Positions 45,340-54,288 are shown, counted from the first letter of the stretch. The stretch: 64,000 nt of DNA from Myxococcales bacterium (GCA_016793465.1 JAEUJW010000053.1:248001-312000), one strand, 5' to 3'. Made by a program: numbers and translations. The notes: generated by a model not told the origin, from the letters alone.

Positions 45340-48153
45340 GTGATCATTCGATGCACCAAGTGCAGCACCGAGTTCGCCCTCGACCCCAGCCAGGTGGGCC
45401 CCGAGGGCGTGACCCTGCGCTGCTCGGTGTGCTCGCACATGTTCCACGCCGAGCCTGACCCCGAGGCCATCCCCGCCCCGTGGAAGGTCCTCACCGCCGA
45501 CCGCCACCAGATCAGCCTGCCCGACCTCCGCCGCGTGCTCGAGCAGCTCGAGGACGGCCGCCTGAAGCCCGAGGACCAGCTGTCGCACACCGGCACCGCC
45601 TGGATCCGCCTCGGCGAGATGCCCGAGTTCTCCTCCCTCTTCATCGGCGCCCCCGGCCTGCCGCGGGTCTTCAAGGCCATCGAGGCCGCCGCCGTCCCCG
45701 ACGTCCACCACCACCGCCACGACGAGGGCGACGTCCGCCGCGAAGAGACCGTCCGCGTGCGCGTCCAGAACGTGCTCGGCTCGCGCCGCGACGAGCCGCT
45801 GCCCGCCCCGCCCGACTACGGCGCCCTCCCCGAGTCCGCCGCGCAGCCCGCCTCCCACGGCCCGACCACCCAGCTCGCCCCGCGCCACCACACCCAGGAG
45901 TTCGTGTCGCCCGGCGCCCGCGGCGGCGACCTGCCCGCCCCGCCCGACTACGGCGCCCGCCCCGACCTCAGCCCCCGCCCCGACCTCGCCCCCCGCCCCG
46001 TGACCGGCGAGTTCGGCCCCCGCCCCGTGACCGGCGAGTTCGGCCCCCGCCAGCCCGCCGGCCCGCGCGGCCACGGCCCGCTCGTCGGCGGCCCGATCGC
46101 CGCCGAGTCCGGCGCCCTCCCGGCCCCGCCGGACTACAGCCACGAGCCCCGCCGCACCAGCGAGTCCCGGCCCGCCAAGAAGCCGGCGTCGATGCTCGAG
46201 GCGGTGACCAACGTCGTCGCCGGCGACGTCGAGGGCGTGCCCGAGACCGAGGCCAACCGCTCGCGCAGCGCCCCGATCCTCGTCGCCGACCTCGCCCGCG
46301 CCGCCGCCGCCCACGCCGAGAAGACCGTGCAGGCGGTCGACAGCCAGCGCGCCCGCGAGAAGGCCGCGCGCAACGAGTCCTCGCTGGCCCAGGCGCCGAT
46401 GAACGAGTCGTCGACCGGGGGCCGGGCCGCCACCGCCGCGGCCGTCAGCGCCGCCATGGCGATCGCCCGCGAGTCGACCCGCGAGCCCGCGCGCACCGGC
46501 GCCACCGAGCGCTCGCCGATCGAGTCGCCGCGGGTCACCGAGCGCTTCCCCGCCGAGCGCCCCTCCGTCGAGCGCGGCGAGCCCCGCGAGCGCAGCCTCG
46601 CCGAGCCCCGCCCGCAGACCCTCGGCACCATCCCGCCGACCGCGCCGTCGGCCACCCCGACCATCCCGCCGCCCGGCACGCCGATCCCCACGCCCGAGCC
46701 GTCGACCAGCCAGCTCGGACCCGAGGCCGTGGTCGCCCCGCCGCGCCCGCCCGAGGTCGTGATCGTCAAGGTCGGCGAGACCAACAAGGGCGGCTCCGGC
46801 GTGCTCGTCGCCCTCCTCGGCATCGCCGCCGCCGCCGCGATCGTGTTCGGCGTGCCCAGCATCCGCGAGCGCGTGTTCAACCTCGGCCAGCCGACCCCGG
46901 TCACCAAGGCCGAGCCGAGCAAGGCCCAGACCCCGGCCATGCCGACCGAGGAGTTCAAGGCGGCCCGCGCGGCGATCCGCAGCCTCGGCCTCAAGGAGAC
47001 CAACAAGGCCCAGACGGCCCTGCAGAAGATCATCGACGACCCCAAGCGCCCGCCCGCCGCGGTCGCCCAGGCCAAGCAGCTGCTCGCCGAGCTGCTGCTC
47101 GAGCGCGCCCTCGCCTGCCAGATCGCCGTCACCCTCGAGGCCTCGGCCATGAGCGGCGAGGCCCAGGCCCGCAGCACCGAGGACCCGCCCGCCGCCCGCG
47201 AGCTGCTCGAGTCGCTCGGCGCCGACGCCCCGCCCGACGCCGACGCCCAGCGCCACATCACCGCCCTCGAGGCGCTCGTCGCCGGCCAGTCCCCCGCCGT
47301 CGCCGCCGACGACGCCGAGCTGTCCGCCCTCGTGCGCGCCGCCCCGCTGTGGCGCGGCCAGATCAAAACCCCGCCCTCGGGCCTCATCTCCACGCTCCAG
47401 CGCCTCCCCAACGCCTCGACCCTCAGCCAGTCGGTGCTCGCCCTCGCCTACGTGCGCAGCGGCGACGAGGCCAGCGCCCGCGAGCAGCTGCTCGGCATCC
47501 TCAAGAACGTCTCCGACCAGCCGGTCGCGCGCACCCTGCTCGACCTGCTCGACCGCCAGGGCATGATGACCGAGGCCGGCGACCCCGAGGTCGCCACCCC
47601 GCCCGTCGACGACCCCCCGGTCGTCACCCCTCCGACCCCCAGCGAGCCCGGCAAGCCCGCCCGCCCGACCCCCACCGGCACGCCCGCCCCCGCCGGCGGC
47701 AACACCGCCTCCGCCATCGAGAACATGGTCTCGACCGGCTGCCAGAAGGTCCGCGCCGGCGACCCCGAGGGCGTCAAGCTGCTGCTCGCCGCCATCGAGC
47801 GCGGCGCCAGACCGACCGGCAACTTCAACCTGTGCTTTTGCCTCGGCAACGGCTTCGCCCGCCAGAACGCCCACGACACCGCGTTCACCTGGTACTCCCG
47901 CGCGGTCGAGCAGTCGCCCACCAACCGCGACGCGGTCGCCGGCGCCGCCCGCTCGGCCGAGCTGCTCGGCCGCACCAGCACCGCCGTCGAGTACTACAAG
48001 AAGCTGCGCGCCCTCGAGCCGACCAACAGCGCCGCCAACGCCTACCTCGGCAAGCACGACAGCTCCGCCCCGCCGCCGCAGACCGACCCCGACCCGGGCG
48101 ACGACGTGCCGCCCGAGCTCATGGGCGTGCCCACCCGCAAAAAGACGCCGTAG
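45340..48153 (+). CDS. Zinc-ribbon/GYF-like/TPR membrane protein
   Basis: About 937 residues from GTG 45340 (an upstream ATG at 45316 adds eight). IIRCTKCSTEF and LRCSVCSHMF form the MJ0042-type zinc ribbon. Next is a GYF-like domain (about 45-105): PWKVLTADRHQISLPDLRRV through TAWIRLGEMPEFSSLF. A long disordered Pro/Ala/Arg region follows with three copies of PAPPDY and a doubled RPVTGEFGP. One membrane helix is near 485-505 (GVLVALLGIAAAAAIVFGV), then Ala-rich helices with TPR-like units. Zinc ribbon plus GYF is the N-terminal plan of the Myxococcus GltJ/AgmX gliding protein, which binds MglA; this protein is an analogue at most. GYF domains bind proline motifs, so the PAPPDY copies may be internal or partner ligands. 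Confidence 0.85.
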   Translation: MIIRCTKCSTEFALDPSQVGPEGVTLRCSVCSHMFHAEPDPEAIPAPWKVLTADRHQISLPDLRRVLEQLEDGRLKPEDQLSHTGTAWIRLGEMPEFSSLFIGAPGLPRVFKAIEAAAVPDVHHHRHDEGDVRREETVRVRVQNVLGSRRDEPLPAPPDYGALPESAAQPASHGPTTQLAPRHHTQEFVSPGARGGDLPAPPDYGARPDLSPRPDLAPRPVTGEFGPRPVTGEFGPRQPAGPRGHGPLVGGPIAAESGALPAPPDYSHEPRRTSESRPAKKPASMLEAVTNVVAGDVEGVPETEANRSRSAPILVADLARAAAAHAEKTVQAVDSQRAREKAARNESSLAQAPMNESSTGGRAATAAAVSAAMAIARESTREPARTGATERSPIESPRVTERFPAERPSVERGEPRERSLAEPRPQTLGTIPPTAPSATPTIPPPGTPIPTPEPSTSQLGPEAVVAPPRPPEVVIVKVGETNKGGSGVLVALLGIAAAAAIVFGVPSIRERVFNLGQPTPVTKAEPSKAQTPAMPTEEFKAARAAIRSLGLKETNKAQTALQKIIDDPKRPPAAVAQAKQLLAELLLERALACQIAVTLEASAMSGEAQARSTEDPPAARELLESLGADAPPDADAQRHITALEALVAGQSPAVAADDAELSALVRAAPLWRGQIKTPPSGLISTLQRLPNASTLSQSVLALAYVRSGDEASAREQLLGILKNVSDQPVARTLLDLLDRQGMMTEAGDPEVATPPVDDPPVVTPPTPSEPGKPARPTPTGTPAPAGGNTASAIENMVSTGCQKVRAGDPEGVKLLLAAIERGARPTGNFNLCFCLGNGFARQNAHDTAFTWYSRAVEQSPTNRDAVAGAARSAELLGRTSTAVEYYKKLRALEPTNSAANAYLGKHDSSAPPPQTDPDPGDDVPPELMGVPTRKKTP

Positions 48154-48189
48154 CGCCGCCTCCCCGCGCTTGCTGGTAGAGTGCGGACG

Positions 48190-48663
48190 ATGACCACCGC
48201 AGGCGACCCGCCCCGTGACCCGCCCGCCGACGAGTCCGACGAGGACCCCGACCGCGCCGCGATCCTCGCTCGCCGCCGGCGCTTCATCACCATCGCCCTG
48301 TCCGGCCTCGCCACCGGCGCCGCCTGTGCCGACCCGTGCCTGAAGGTCGGCGCCCACGGCGACGACAACGCCGCCCAGAACCAGCAACCACCGCCCCCCG
48401 CCGCCGACCCCGCCCCCGCGCCCGCGACGCCGCCCGAACCCGACACCTCCAGACCCGAGGCCTGCCTCAAGGTCTCCGTCCCGCCGCCCGAACAACCCGT
48501 GCCCGCCAGGCCCGAGCCCTGCCTGAAGGTCGCCACGCCGCCGCAAGACCCCGCCGACACCAAGGCCGTCCCCAGGCCCTGCCTGAGCATCCACAAGCCG
48601 GCAGACCCGCCGAAGCCGGACCCCCGGCCGTGCCTGCGAGTCGCGCGCCCGAGCGACGAGTGA
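48190..48663 (+). CDS. Exported small protein with five Cys-Leu-Lys-Val motifs
   Basis: A 157-residue protein. After an acidic leader, RRRRFITIALSGLATGAAC reads as a Tat-type signal with a possible lipobox Cys. The mature part has no globular look: it is Pro-rich with five evenly spaced hexamers, DPCLKV, EACLKV, EPCLKV, RPCLSI and RPCLRV, about 21-29 residues apart. Charged Pro-rich spacers separate them. I know no characterised family. The repeated Cys could bind metal or heme, link covalently to partners, or be precursor-peptide cores. A leader plus several cores also resembles RiPP precursors, but no modification enzyme gene is adjacent. It follows the zinc-ribbon/TPR gene (36-base gap). 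GTG 48181 is an alternative start. Confidence 0.72.
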   Translation: MTTAGDPPRDPPADESDEDPDRAAILARRRRFITIALSGLATGAACADPCLKVGAHGDDNAAQNQQPPPPAADPAPAPATPPEPDTSRPEACLKVSVPPPEQPVPARPEPCLKVATPPQDPADTKAVPRPCLSIHKPADPPKPDPRPCLRVARPSDE

Positions 48664-48709
48664 CCCCGCCGCCCTCGGGTACCATCGACCCTCCGCTCCG
48701 AAAGCCCCC

Positions 48710-49015
48710 ATGCCGATCCGCCGACCGAACGAGACCGACGAGGAGTACCAGGCCCGCGTCGCCATGGAACAGGCCCGTCGCGAGGCCCAGCACCGCCACG
48801 ACGCCCTCCCCGCCTCGGAGCGCGAGCAGCTGAAGAAGCTGCACTGGATGCGCTGCGCCAAGTGCGGCGAGCAGCTCACCGAGGTCCAGTTCCGCGACGT
48901 GAAGGTCGACAAGTGCTTCGCCTGCGGCGGCGTCTACCTCGACGACGGCGAGCTCGAGCAGCTCACCGGCAAGCCCGGCTGGTTCGAGTCGATGCTGCGG
49001 TTCTTCCGCAACTGA
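48710..49015 (+). CDS. TFIIB-type zinc-ribbon protein (zf-TFIIB)
   Basis: A 101-residue soluble protein. The N-terminal half is charged and helical (EEYQARVAMEQARREAQHRH). The C-terminal half contains CAKCGEQLTEVQFRDVKVDK and CFACGGVYLDDGELEQLTG, two CxxC pairs in the zf-TFIIB/COG3809 pattern. Members are small ribbon proteins of unknown role that may bind RNA, DNA or protein. It follows the CLKV-repeat gene by 46 bases on the same strand and precedes the TusA-like gene. ATG 48710 is the first start and matches usual length. Confidence 0.85.
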   Translation: MPIRRPNETDEEYQARVAMEQARREAQHRHDALPASEREQLKKLHWMRCAKCGEQLTEVQFRDVKVDKCFACGGVYLDDGELEQLTGKPGWFESMLRFFRN

Positions 49016-49134
49016 CGCGTCCCCTCGCGGGCGAGCTGACGCGACGTCACATCCGTCGAGCGGGCGACGTCACGCCGACCTCGCGTCAACTTGACACTGT
49101 TCCGACGCCTGCCGAGACTCGCCCCGGGGGTGTG

Positions 49135-49356
49135 ATGGACGCGGGGTTCCTCGACTGCAAGCAGCTCAGCTGTCCCATGCCGCTCGTCCGCCTCAACCAG
49201 GCGTTACGCGCGCTGCGCCCGGGCGACCGCCTGACCGTCGAGGCCGACGACCCGGCGTTCGGCGCCGACCTCCAGGCCTGGGCCCACCGCTTCGGCCACA
49301 AGATCGTCGCGTTCGATGCCGGCCCCGTACAGCGCGCCGTCGTCGAGAAGGGCTGA
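49135..49356 (+). CDS. TusA-like sulfur-carrier protein
   Basis: A 73-residue cytoplasmic protein of the TusA/SirA fold. The opening LDCKQLSCPMPLVRLNQAL contains the CPxP motif with catalytic Cys13 and a second Cys at residue 8. A short alpha/beta fold follows (LRPGDRLTVEADDPAFGADL, GHKIVAFDAG). TusA proteins carry sulfane sulfur to tRNA thiolation or molybdopterin steps; the partner here is unknown. A GTG at 49132 directly precedes the ATG. It lies 119 bases after the ribbon gene. The next 276 bases hold no gene. Confidence 0.88.
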   Translation: MDAGFLDCKQLSCPMPLVRLNQALRALRPGDRLTVEADDPAFGADLQAWAHRFGHKIVAFDAGPVQRAVVEKG

Positions 49357-49632
49357 GCGACGCTCGCGCCGACGCAGACTCGCGTGCCGCGTCGACGTGC
49401 GCGTCGCGGCGCGCATCGACGAGCCGGCGTCCGGCGGATGACGACCGCCGCGAACGTGACACCGCGCGCGTCGGACGTGCGCTGGTCGAGTGTCCGATCG
49501 CGAGGATCGTGAGCCGTCCGCGCGGACGCTCCGACCGCGGACGCCGAGTTCGCCGGTGCGTCCGGCCGCGGACGCGGCGCGGTCGCAGTTCGCCCTGTTC
49601 ATCCGAGGCGAGTTGCGGATAGGCTGCTCGCT
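49357..49632. other. 276-base gap before the FIST operon
   Basis: No gene, RNA or repeat is recognised. It should hold the promoter of the FIST-kinase operon. Confidence 0.45.
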
Positions 49633-50787
49633 ATGCGAGCCGTCACTGTGTCGGGGTACGGCGCCGATGCGCGCCAGATCGGGAAGGACGTGGGTAGCGG
49701 GCTGCGCGAGGCGCTGGGGGCCGACCCCGACGTCGTGCTGCTGTTCTGCGCGGCCGAGTACGACGCCGCCGAGGTGCTCGCCGGGCTGTACGACCGCCTC
49801 GACCCCGGCGTGCGCGTGGTCGGCTGCTCGAGCTGCGCCGAGATCAACAGCGACGAGGCGACCACCGGGTCGGTGACGGCGATGGGCCTGCGCCTCGGCG
49901 ACGTGGTCGCCACCGTCGTCCACGCCAGCGACCCCGGCCACGACTCGGGCGCGGTCGGCCGCGCCCTCGGCGAGGCGCTCGCGCCGGCCCGACCGAGCCT
50001 CGTGCTGCTGTTCGTCGACGGCGTGCACCTCAACAGCACCCCCGTGCTCGCGGGCATGCAGGCGGTGCTCGGCGCGGGCATGCCGATCGTCGGCGGGGTC
50101 GCGGCCGACGCCCTGACCTTCACGCGGACCCACGAGTACGTCGACCGCGAGGTCCTGTGCGGCGCCGCCGTGGCCCTCGCGCTGGCCGGCCCGCTCCGCT
50201 TCGAGACCATCGTCGCCGGCGGCTGGCAGGCCATCGGCAAGAGCCGCGTGATCACCCGCGCCACCGACTCCAAGACGATCGTCGAGCTCGACGGCGAGCC
50301 CGCGCTCGACGTCTACCGCCGCTACCTCGGCACCTTCGGCCGCGACCTCGACAACGCCGGCCTCGAGTTCCCGATCGGCGTGATCGCCGTGCCCGGCGAC
50401 GCCATCGCCGCCGACACCGCCTTCATCCGCGCCGTCCAGGGCGCCGCCCCCGACGGCCGCGGCGTGCGCGTCAGCGGCGACATCGTCGAGGGCGCCACCG
50501 TCCGCATGATGCGGGCCAGCCGCGACGAGCTGATCGCCAGCGCCACCCGCGGCGTGCAGGCCGCCGTCCAGACCCTCCCCGACCCCGCCCTCGCCCTGTT
50601 CTTCGACTGCGCCGGGCGCAAGGTCGTGCTCGGCACCCGCTACCAGGAGGAGCTCGCGGCGGCGTTCGAACACCTGCCCGCCGGCGTGCCCCGCGTCGGC
50701 TTCTACACCTACGGCGAGCTGGCCCCCCGCGCCGGCACCACCATCCACCACGACGAGACGTTCACCGCGGTGCTGATCGGGTCCTGA
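49633..50787 (+). CDS. FIST-domain sensory protein (FIST_N + FIST_C)
   Basis: A 384-residue soluble protein. FIST_N (about 1-190) includes VLLFCAAEYDAAEVLAGLYD, RVVGCSSCAEINSDE and LLFVDGVHLNSTPVLAGMQ. FIST_C (about 210-360) includes FPIGVIAVPGDAI, VRVSGDIVEGATVRMM and LALFFDCAGRKVVLG with GFYTYGELAP near the end. FIST domains are small-ligand sensors found with histidine kinases or chemotaxis proteins; ligands such as nitric oxide or amino acids have been proposed in general. The stop overlaps the next ATG by one base (TGATG), so the following kinase is its output partner. Confidence 0.93.
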   Translation: MRAVTVSGYGADARQIGKDVGSGLREALGADPDVVLLFCAAEYDAAEVLAGLYDRLDPGVRVVGCSSCAEINSDEATTGSVTAMGLRLGDVVATVVHASDPGHDSGAVGRALGEALAPARPSLVLLFVDGVHLNSTPVLAGMQAVLGAGMPIVGGVAADALTFTRTHEYVDREVLCGAAVALALAGPLRFETIVAGGWQAIGKSRVITRATDSKTIVELDGEPALDVYRRYLGTFGRDLDNAGLEFPIGVIAVPGDAIAADTAFIRAVQGAAPDGRGVRVSGDIVEGATVRMMRASRDELIASATRGVQAAVQTLPDPALALFFDCAGRKVVLGTRYQEELAAAFEHLPAGVPRVGFYTYGELAPRAGTTIHHDETFTAVLIGS

Positions 50788-52349
50788 TGCCCCCCGGCTG
50801 CCAGCGCTGCGCCTTCGAACGCGAACAGCCGCTCGCCGACGACGACCTCGTCGAGGCCGTGACGCGCTGCGGCGCCTGCCCCCACCTCGAGGTCCCAGGC
50901 GAGCGCGCCCTGTTCGAACGCCTGCGCCGGTCCGCGCGCCAGCTCCGCGAGGCCCGCAACCTCGCCCACAAGCGCGAGCGCGAGCTGCGGGACCTGAAGC
51001 AGGCCTCGACGCGCAGCGAGGACCGCCTGCGCCGCCTCGAGCTGGCCCACCACGTCGGCGTCGAGGAGCTCGAGCTGAAGAGCCGCACCCTGGCCATGAT
51101 CTCGTCGATCGCCAGCGCCGCCAACGCCGCCTCGTCGCTCGAGGAGTCGATGCACCTGTTCCTCCGCCCGCTGTGCGCCGGCCTGCGCATGGGCAGCGGC
51201 GTCGCCTCGCTCGGCGACGAACTCGGCATGCACTTCGTCGCCGAGTGCCCCGACCCCCACGCGCTCGGCGAGGCCCTCGCCGCCCTCGCCGGCGCCGGCT
51301 GGACCGACCTGCTGCGCGCCGGCCCCGAGCCCTCCGAGCTCACGCCCGACGACCCGCGCTGGACCGGCGAGTGGCGCGCCCGGGCCCTCGCCGCCGGCAT
51401 CCGCCGCGCGCTGCTCCTGCCCGTCTACCTCGGCGGCGAGTACCTCGGCGGCTGCTTCCTGTTCGGGTTCGACGCCCCGGACCAGACATACCCCGGCCAC
51501 GACCGCCTGGTCGCCGCCGCCTCGGTCGCCCTCGGCGGCCAGACCGCGTGGGTGTACATGCGCGAGGGCGTGGCCGCCGGCCAGGCCGCCGCGCGCGCGG
51601 CCGCCGAGGGCGCCAGCCAGGCCAAGACCGACTTCCTGTCGAGCATGAGCCACGAGCTGCGCACCCCGCTCAACGCGATCCTCGGCTACGGCGAGCTGCT
51701 CGTCGAGGAGCTGAGCGAGTCCGGCGACGCCGAGCCGGTCGAGCTGGCGACCAAGATGAACCGCGCCGGCCGCCACCTCCTCGGGCTGATCAACAACATC
51801 CTCGACCTCTCGAAGATCGAGGCCGGCAAGATGACCGTCGACGCCGCGCCGGTCGACCTGGCGGTGGTGATCGACGACGTCGTCTCCTCGGTCCAGCCGC
51901 TCGTCGCCGCCAACGGCAACCGCCTGGCGACCCGCGTCGAGCCGCCGCCCGGCCCGCTGATCAGCGACGAGGTCAAGCTCCGGCAGATCCTGTTCAACCT
52001 GATCGGCAACGCCGCCAAGTTCACGCGCGACGGCGCGATCACGGTCACGGCCGCGGTCACCACCGGCGAGCGGCCGCCGCTGCTGCGCCTCGTCGTCGAG
52101 GACACCGGCATCGGCATGACCCCCGAGCAGCTCGAGCAGGTGTTCCAGCCGTTCACCCAGGCCGACGCCACGACCACCACCCGCTACGGCGGCACCGGCC
52201 TCGGCCTCACCCTGTGCCGCCGCCTCGCCGAGATGATGGGCGGCCACGTCCACGCCACGAGCACCAAGGACCTCGGCTCGCGCTTCACCGTCGAGCTCCC
52301 GCTCCCCCCCGAGCCCCGGTCGACCTCGCCCGAAGCCCCCGTGCGTTAA
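50787..52349 (+). CDS. Sensor histidine kinase coupled to FIST protein
   Basis: A 520-residue soluble kinase. The N-terminus begins PPGCQRCAFEREQ and CGACPHLEVPG, a Cys-rich patch (four Cys) that could hold metal. A coiled coil (LRRSARQLREARNLAHKRE) leads to a GAF-like domain (about 115-260), then HisKA with SSMSHELRTPLNAILGY and HATPase with N box FNLIGNAAKF, G1 DTGIGMTPE and G2 GGTGLGLTL. There is no receiver domain and no membrane helix. ATG 50787 overlaps the FIST stop by one base. The likely path is FIST ligand binding, then kinase output to an unlinked regulator. Confidence 0.92.
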   Translation: MPPGCQRCAFEREQPLADDDLVEAVTRCGACPHLEVPGERALFERLRRSARQLREARNLAHKRERELRDLKQASTRSEDRLRRLELAHHVGVEELELKSRTLAMISSIASAANAASSLEESMHLFLRPLCAGLRMGSGVASLGDELGMHFVAECPDPHALGEALAALAGAGWTDLLRAGPEPSELTPDDPRWTGEWRARALAAGIRRALLLPVYLGGEYLGGCFLFGFDAPDQTYPGHDRLVAAASVALGGQTAWVYMREGVAAGQAAARAAAEGASQAKTDFLSSMSHELRTPLNAILGYGELLVEELSESGDAEPVELATKMNRAGRHLLGLINNILDLSKIEAGKMTVDAAPVDLAVVIDDVVSSVQPLVAANGNRLATRVEPPPGPLISDEVKLRQILFNLIGNAAKFTRDGAITVTAAVTTGERPPLLRLVVEDTGIGMTPEQLEQVFQPFTQADATTTTRYGGTGLGLTLCRRLAEMMGGHVHATSTKDLGSRFTVELPLPPEPRSTSPEAPVR

Positions 52350-52597
52350 CCCGGCAAACGCCCCCGAGAACATTCTCGCCGCGCGCACGTCTTGGGGCCC
52401 CGCTCGACCCGCGGCTGCTGAACCCGGAGCGAAGCCCCCGAACCCCCCACGCGTGCGTCCGCCCGGAGCGCGCGAGGGGACACCCCGCGTGCGCTGCTCG
52501 CCGCCGGCCCCCTCCCGGGCCCGCGCGCTCGCTGCGAGCCGCCACGCCGCACCTCGGCCCCGTTATCCTCGATGACCGGGCCGCGGAGGACCGTGTC
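52350..52597. other. 248-base gap between FIST-kinase operon and rtcB
   Basis: No coding signal. A small palindrome GAGAACATTCTC at 52369-52380 is the only structure seen and could be an operator for rtcB. Confidence 0.4.
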
Positions 52598-54070
52598 ATG
52601 CAGCCGAACCCCACCCGCCCCACCGGGCCGGACAAGTCCCTTCTCCGTCTGTTCACCGCCCTGGCCCGCGAGGGCCTCGATGTCTCCCTCGACGGCCGCG
52701 TCTACAGCGTCCGCCTGAAGGACGGCCACGCCGACGACCTGCCCGCCGAGGTCCTCCTCCCAGAGGGCTTCGCGGTCGAGGCCAAGGCGCTGCGCCAGCT
52801 CGCCGGCCTCGCCGCCGTGCGCCACCCCGCCGGCGGCAAGGTCTGCCGCACCTGCGCGTCGCCGGACTTCCACCCCGGCGACGCCGGCGTGGCCATCGGC
52901 TCGATCGTCGAGACCGACGGCATCGTCATCCCGGCGGCCGTCGGCAGCGACATCAACTGCGGCATGCGCCTGCACGTCGTCGACCTCCCGGCCGACCGCC
53001 TGCTCGCGCGCCGCGACGAGCTCGTGGAGCTGCTGAAGGGCGACTACTTCTTCGGCACCCGCGACCTGCCGATGCCCACCGGCGCCATGAAGGCGCTGTT
53101 CCACGAGGGCCTGCTCGGCTGGCTCGCCGCCCTCGGCGAGTCGGCCCCCGGCGCGCTCGCGCGGTCGGACCTCGACCAGCTCTCGGCCGAGCTCGACCGC
53201 GTGCACCTCGGCGGCGCCCTCGCGGGCCACGCCCGCTGGGCGCCGGAGGACCTCGTGCCGGACAGCGGCCACGTCCGCGACGGCGGCATGGCCACGATCG
53301 GCGGCGGCAACCACTTCGTCGAGCTCCAGGTCGTCGAGGAGGTCGTCGACGGCGCGCTCGCGCACGCCTGGGGCGTGCGCCCCGGCCAGGTCGCCTTCAT
53401 GATCCACTCCGGCTCGCGCGGGGTGGGCAAGCACGTCGGCGCCGCCTGGCGCGACAAGGCCCGGGCCACCTGGCCCAAGGGACATCGCCACCCCGACGAG
53501 GGCCTGTTCTCGCTCTCGCTCGCCGACCACCCGGAGCTGGTCGCCGGTTACCTCGAGGCCGAGGCCACCGCCGCCAACTACGGGTTCGTCAACCGCCTGC
53601 TGCTCGCCGAGCTCATGCGCCTGCGCCTGCGGCAGATCTTCGGGCAGGGCCTCGCCGCCCCGCTCGTCTACGACCTGCCGCACAACATCACGCTCCCGGC
53701 CGGCGCCTCGCGGTGGATCACCCGCAAGGGCGCCTGTCCGGCCGACGCGGGCCAGCCCGTCATCATCCCCGGATCGATGGGCGCGCCCTCGTACCTCCTG
53801 GTCGGCCGCGGCAACCAGGCCTTCCTCAGCTCCGCCTCGCACGGGGCCGGGCGGGCCCGTTCGCGGTTCACCATGTCCAACCACAGCGATCACGACGAGC
53901 AGGCCCTCGGCCTGCACGGCGTCGACTGCATCACCCTGCGCGAGGAGCGGCGCATCGAGGAGGCCCCCGCCGCCTACAAGCCGATCGGTCCGGTCATCGA
54001 CTGCCAGGTCGAGGCCGGCATGATCGGCGTCGTCGCCCGCCTCCGCCCGCTCATGACCTTCAAGGCCTGA
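52598..54070 (+). CDS. rtcB: RtcB family RNA ligase
   Basis: A 490-residue Mn-dependent RNA ligase that joins 2',3'-cyclic phosphate and 5'-OH ends. Metal ligands are seen: Cys121 in SDINCGMRL, His in GGGNHFVEL and His in FMIHSGSRG. His415 in SASHGAGRARSR is the likely guanylylated residue. Length is near the 400-490 of family members. The domain opens at LKDGHADDLPAEVLLPEG and the VCRTCASPDFHPGDA segment. ATG 52598 follows a GAGGA and is the first sensible start; the open frame upstream is a shadow of the kinase gene. No RtcA or Arch-like partner is adjacent. An A/T-only island and a hairpin lie after the stop. Confidence 0.92.
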   Translation: MQPNPTRPTGPDKSLLRLFTALAREGLDVSLDGRVYSVRLKDGHADDLPAEVLLPEGFAVEAKALRQLAGLAAVRHPAGGKVCRTCASPDFHPGDAGVAIGSIVETDGIVIPAAVGSDINCGMRLHVVDLPADRLLARRDELVELLKGDYFFGTRDLPMPTGAMKALFHEGLLGWLAALGESAPGALARSDLDQLSAELDRVHLGGALAGHARWAPEDLVPDSGHVRDGGMATIGGGNHFVELQVVEEVVDGALAHAWGVRPGQVAFMIHSGSRGVGKHVGAAWRDKARATWPKGHRHPDEGLFSLSLADHPELVAGYLEAEATAANYGFVNRLLLAELMRLRLRQIFGQGLAAPLVYDLPHNITLPAGASRWITRKGACPADAGQPVIIPGSMGAPSYLLVGRGNQAFLSSASHGAGRARSRFTMSNHSDHDEQALGLHGVDCITLREERRIEEAPAAYKPIGPVIDCQVEAGMIGVVARLRPLMTFKA

Positions 54071-54110
54071 GCGGCGATGAATCGATTAAATTAATTTTAA
54101 AACTAAGAGA

Positions 54111-54143
54111 GACCCGCGGGCGAGCGCTCCTCGTCCGCGGGTC
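54111..54143. terminator. 9-bp stem hairpin next to A/T island
   Basis: GACCCGCGG and CCGCGGGTC pair fully around a 15-base loop, 40 bases after the rtcB stop. On the minus strand it is followed by a T/A-rich run (to 54085), which looks like an intrinsic terminator for a minus-strand transcript, although no minus-strand gene ends here. Confidence 0.4.
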
Positions 54144-54288
54144 GTGCTCGTCGCCGCCGCGAGACCGTCACTCGCGCACGCACCCCGCCCCCCCCCGCTC
54201 GCCCGTCCGCGATCGATCCGGTCGGCTGACGTGCGCGCCGACCCGCGCCCGCTCGCCGTCCGCGAGCCTGGTCTCGCCGCCTGCGCCC

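Noticed and set aside
48190..48663. Calling the CLKV-repeat protein a RiPP precursor
   Set aside because: No modification, protease or transport gene of a RiPP pathway is adjacent, and the leader looks like a Tat signal; kept only as one possibility.
45205..48912. A 1235-codon open frame on the minus strand opposite the zinc-ribbon/TPR gene
   Set aside because: Gly/Arg/Ala-rich shadow without domains; the plus strand has a zinc ribbon, a GYF-like domain and a membrane helix.
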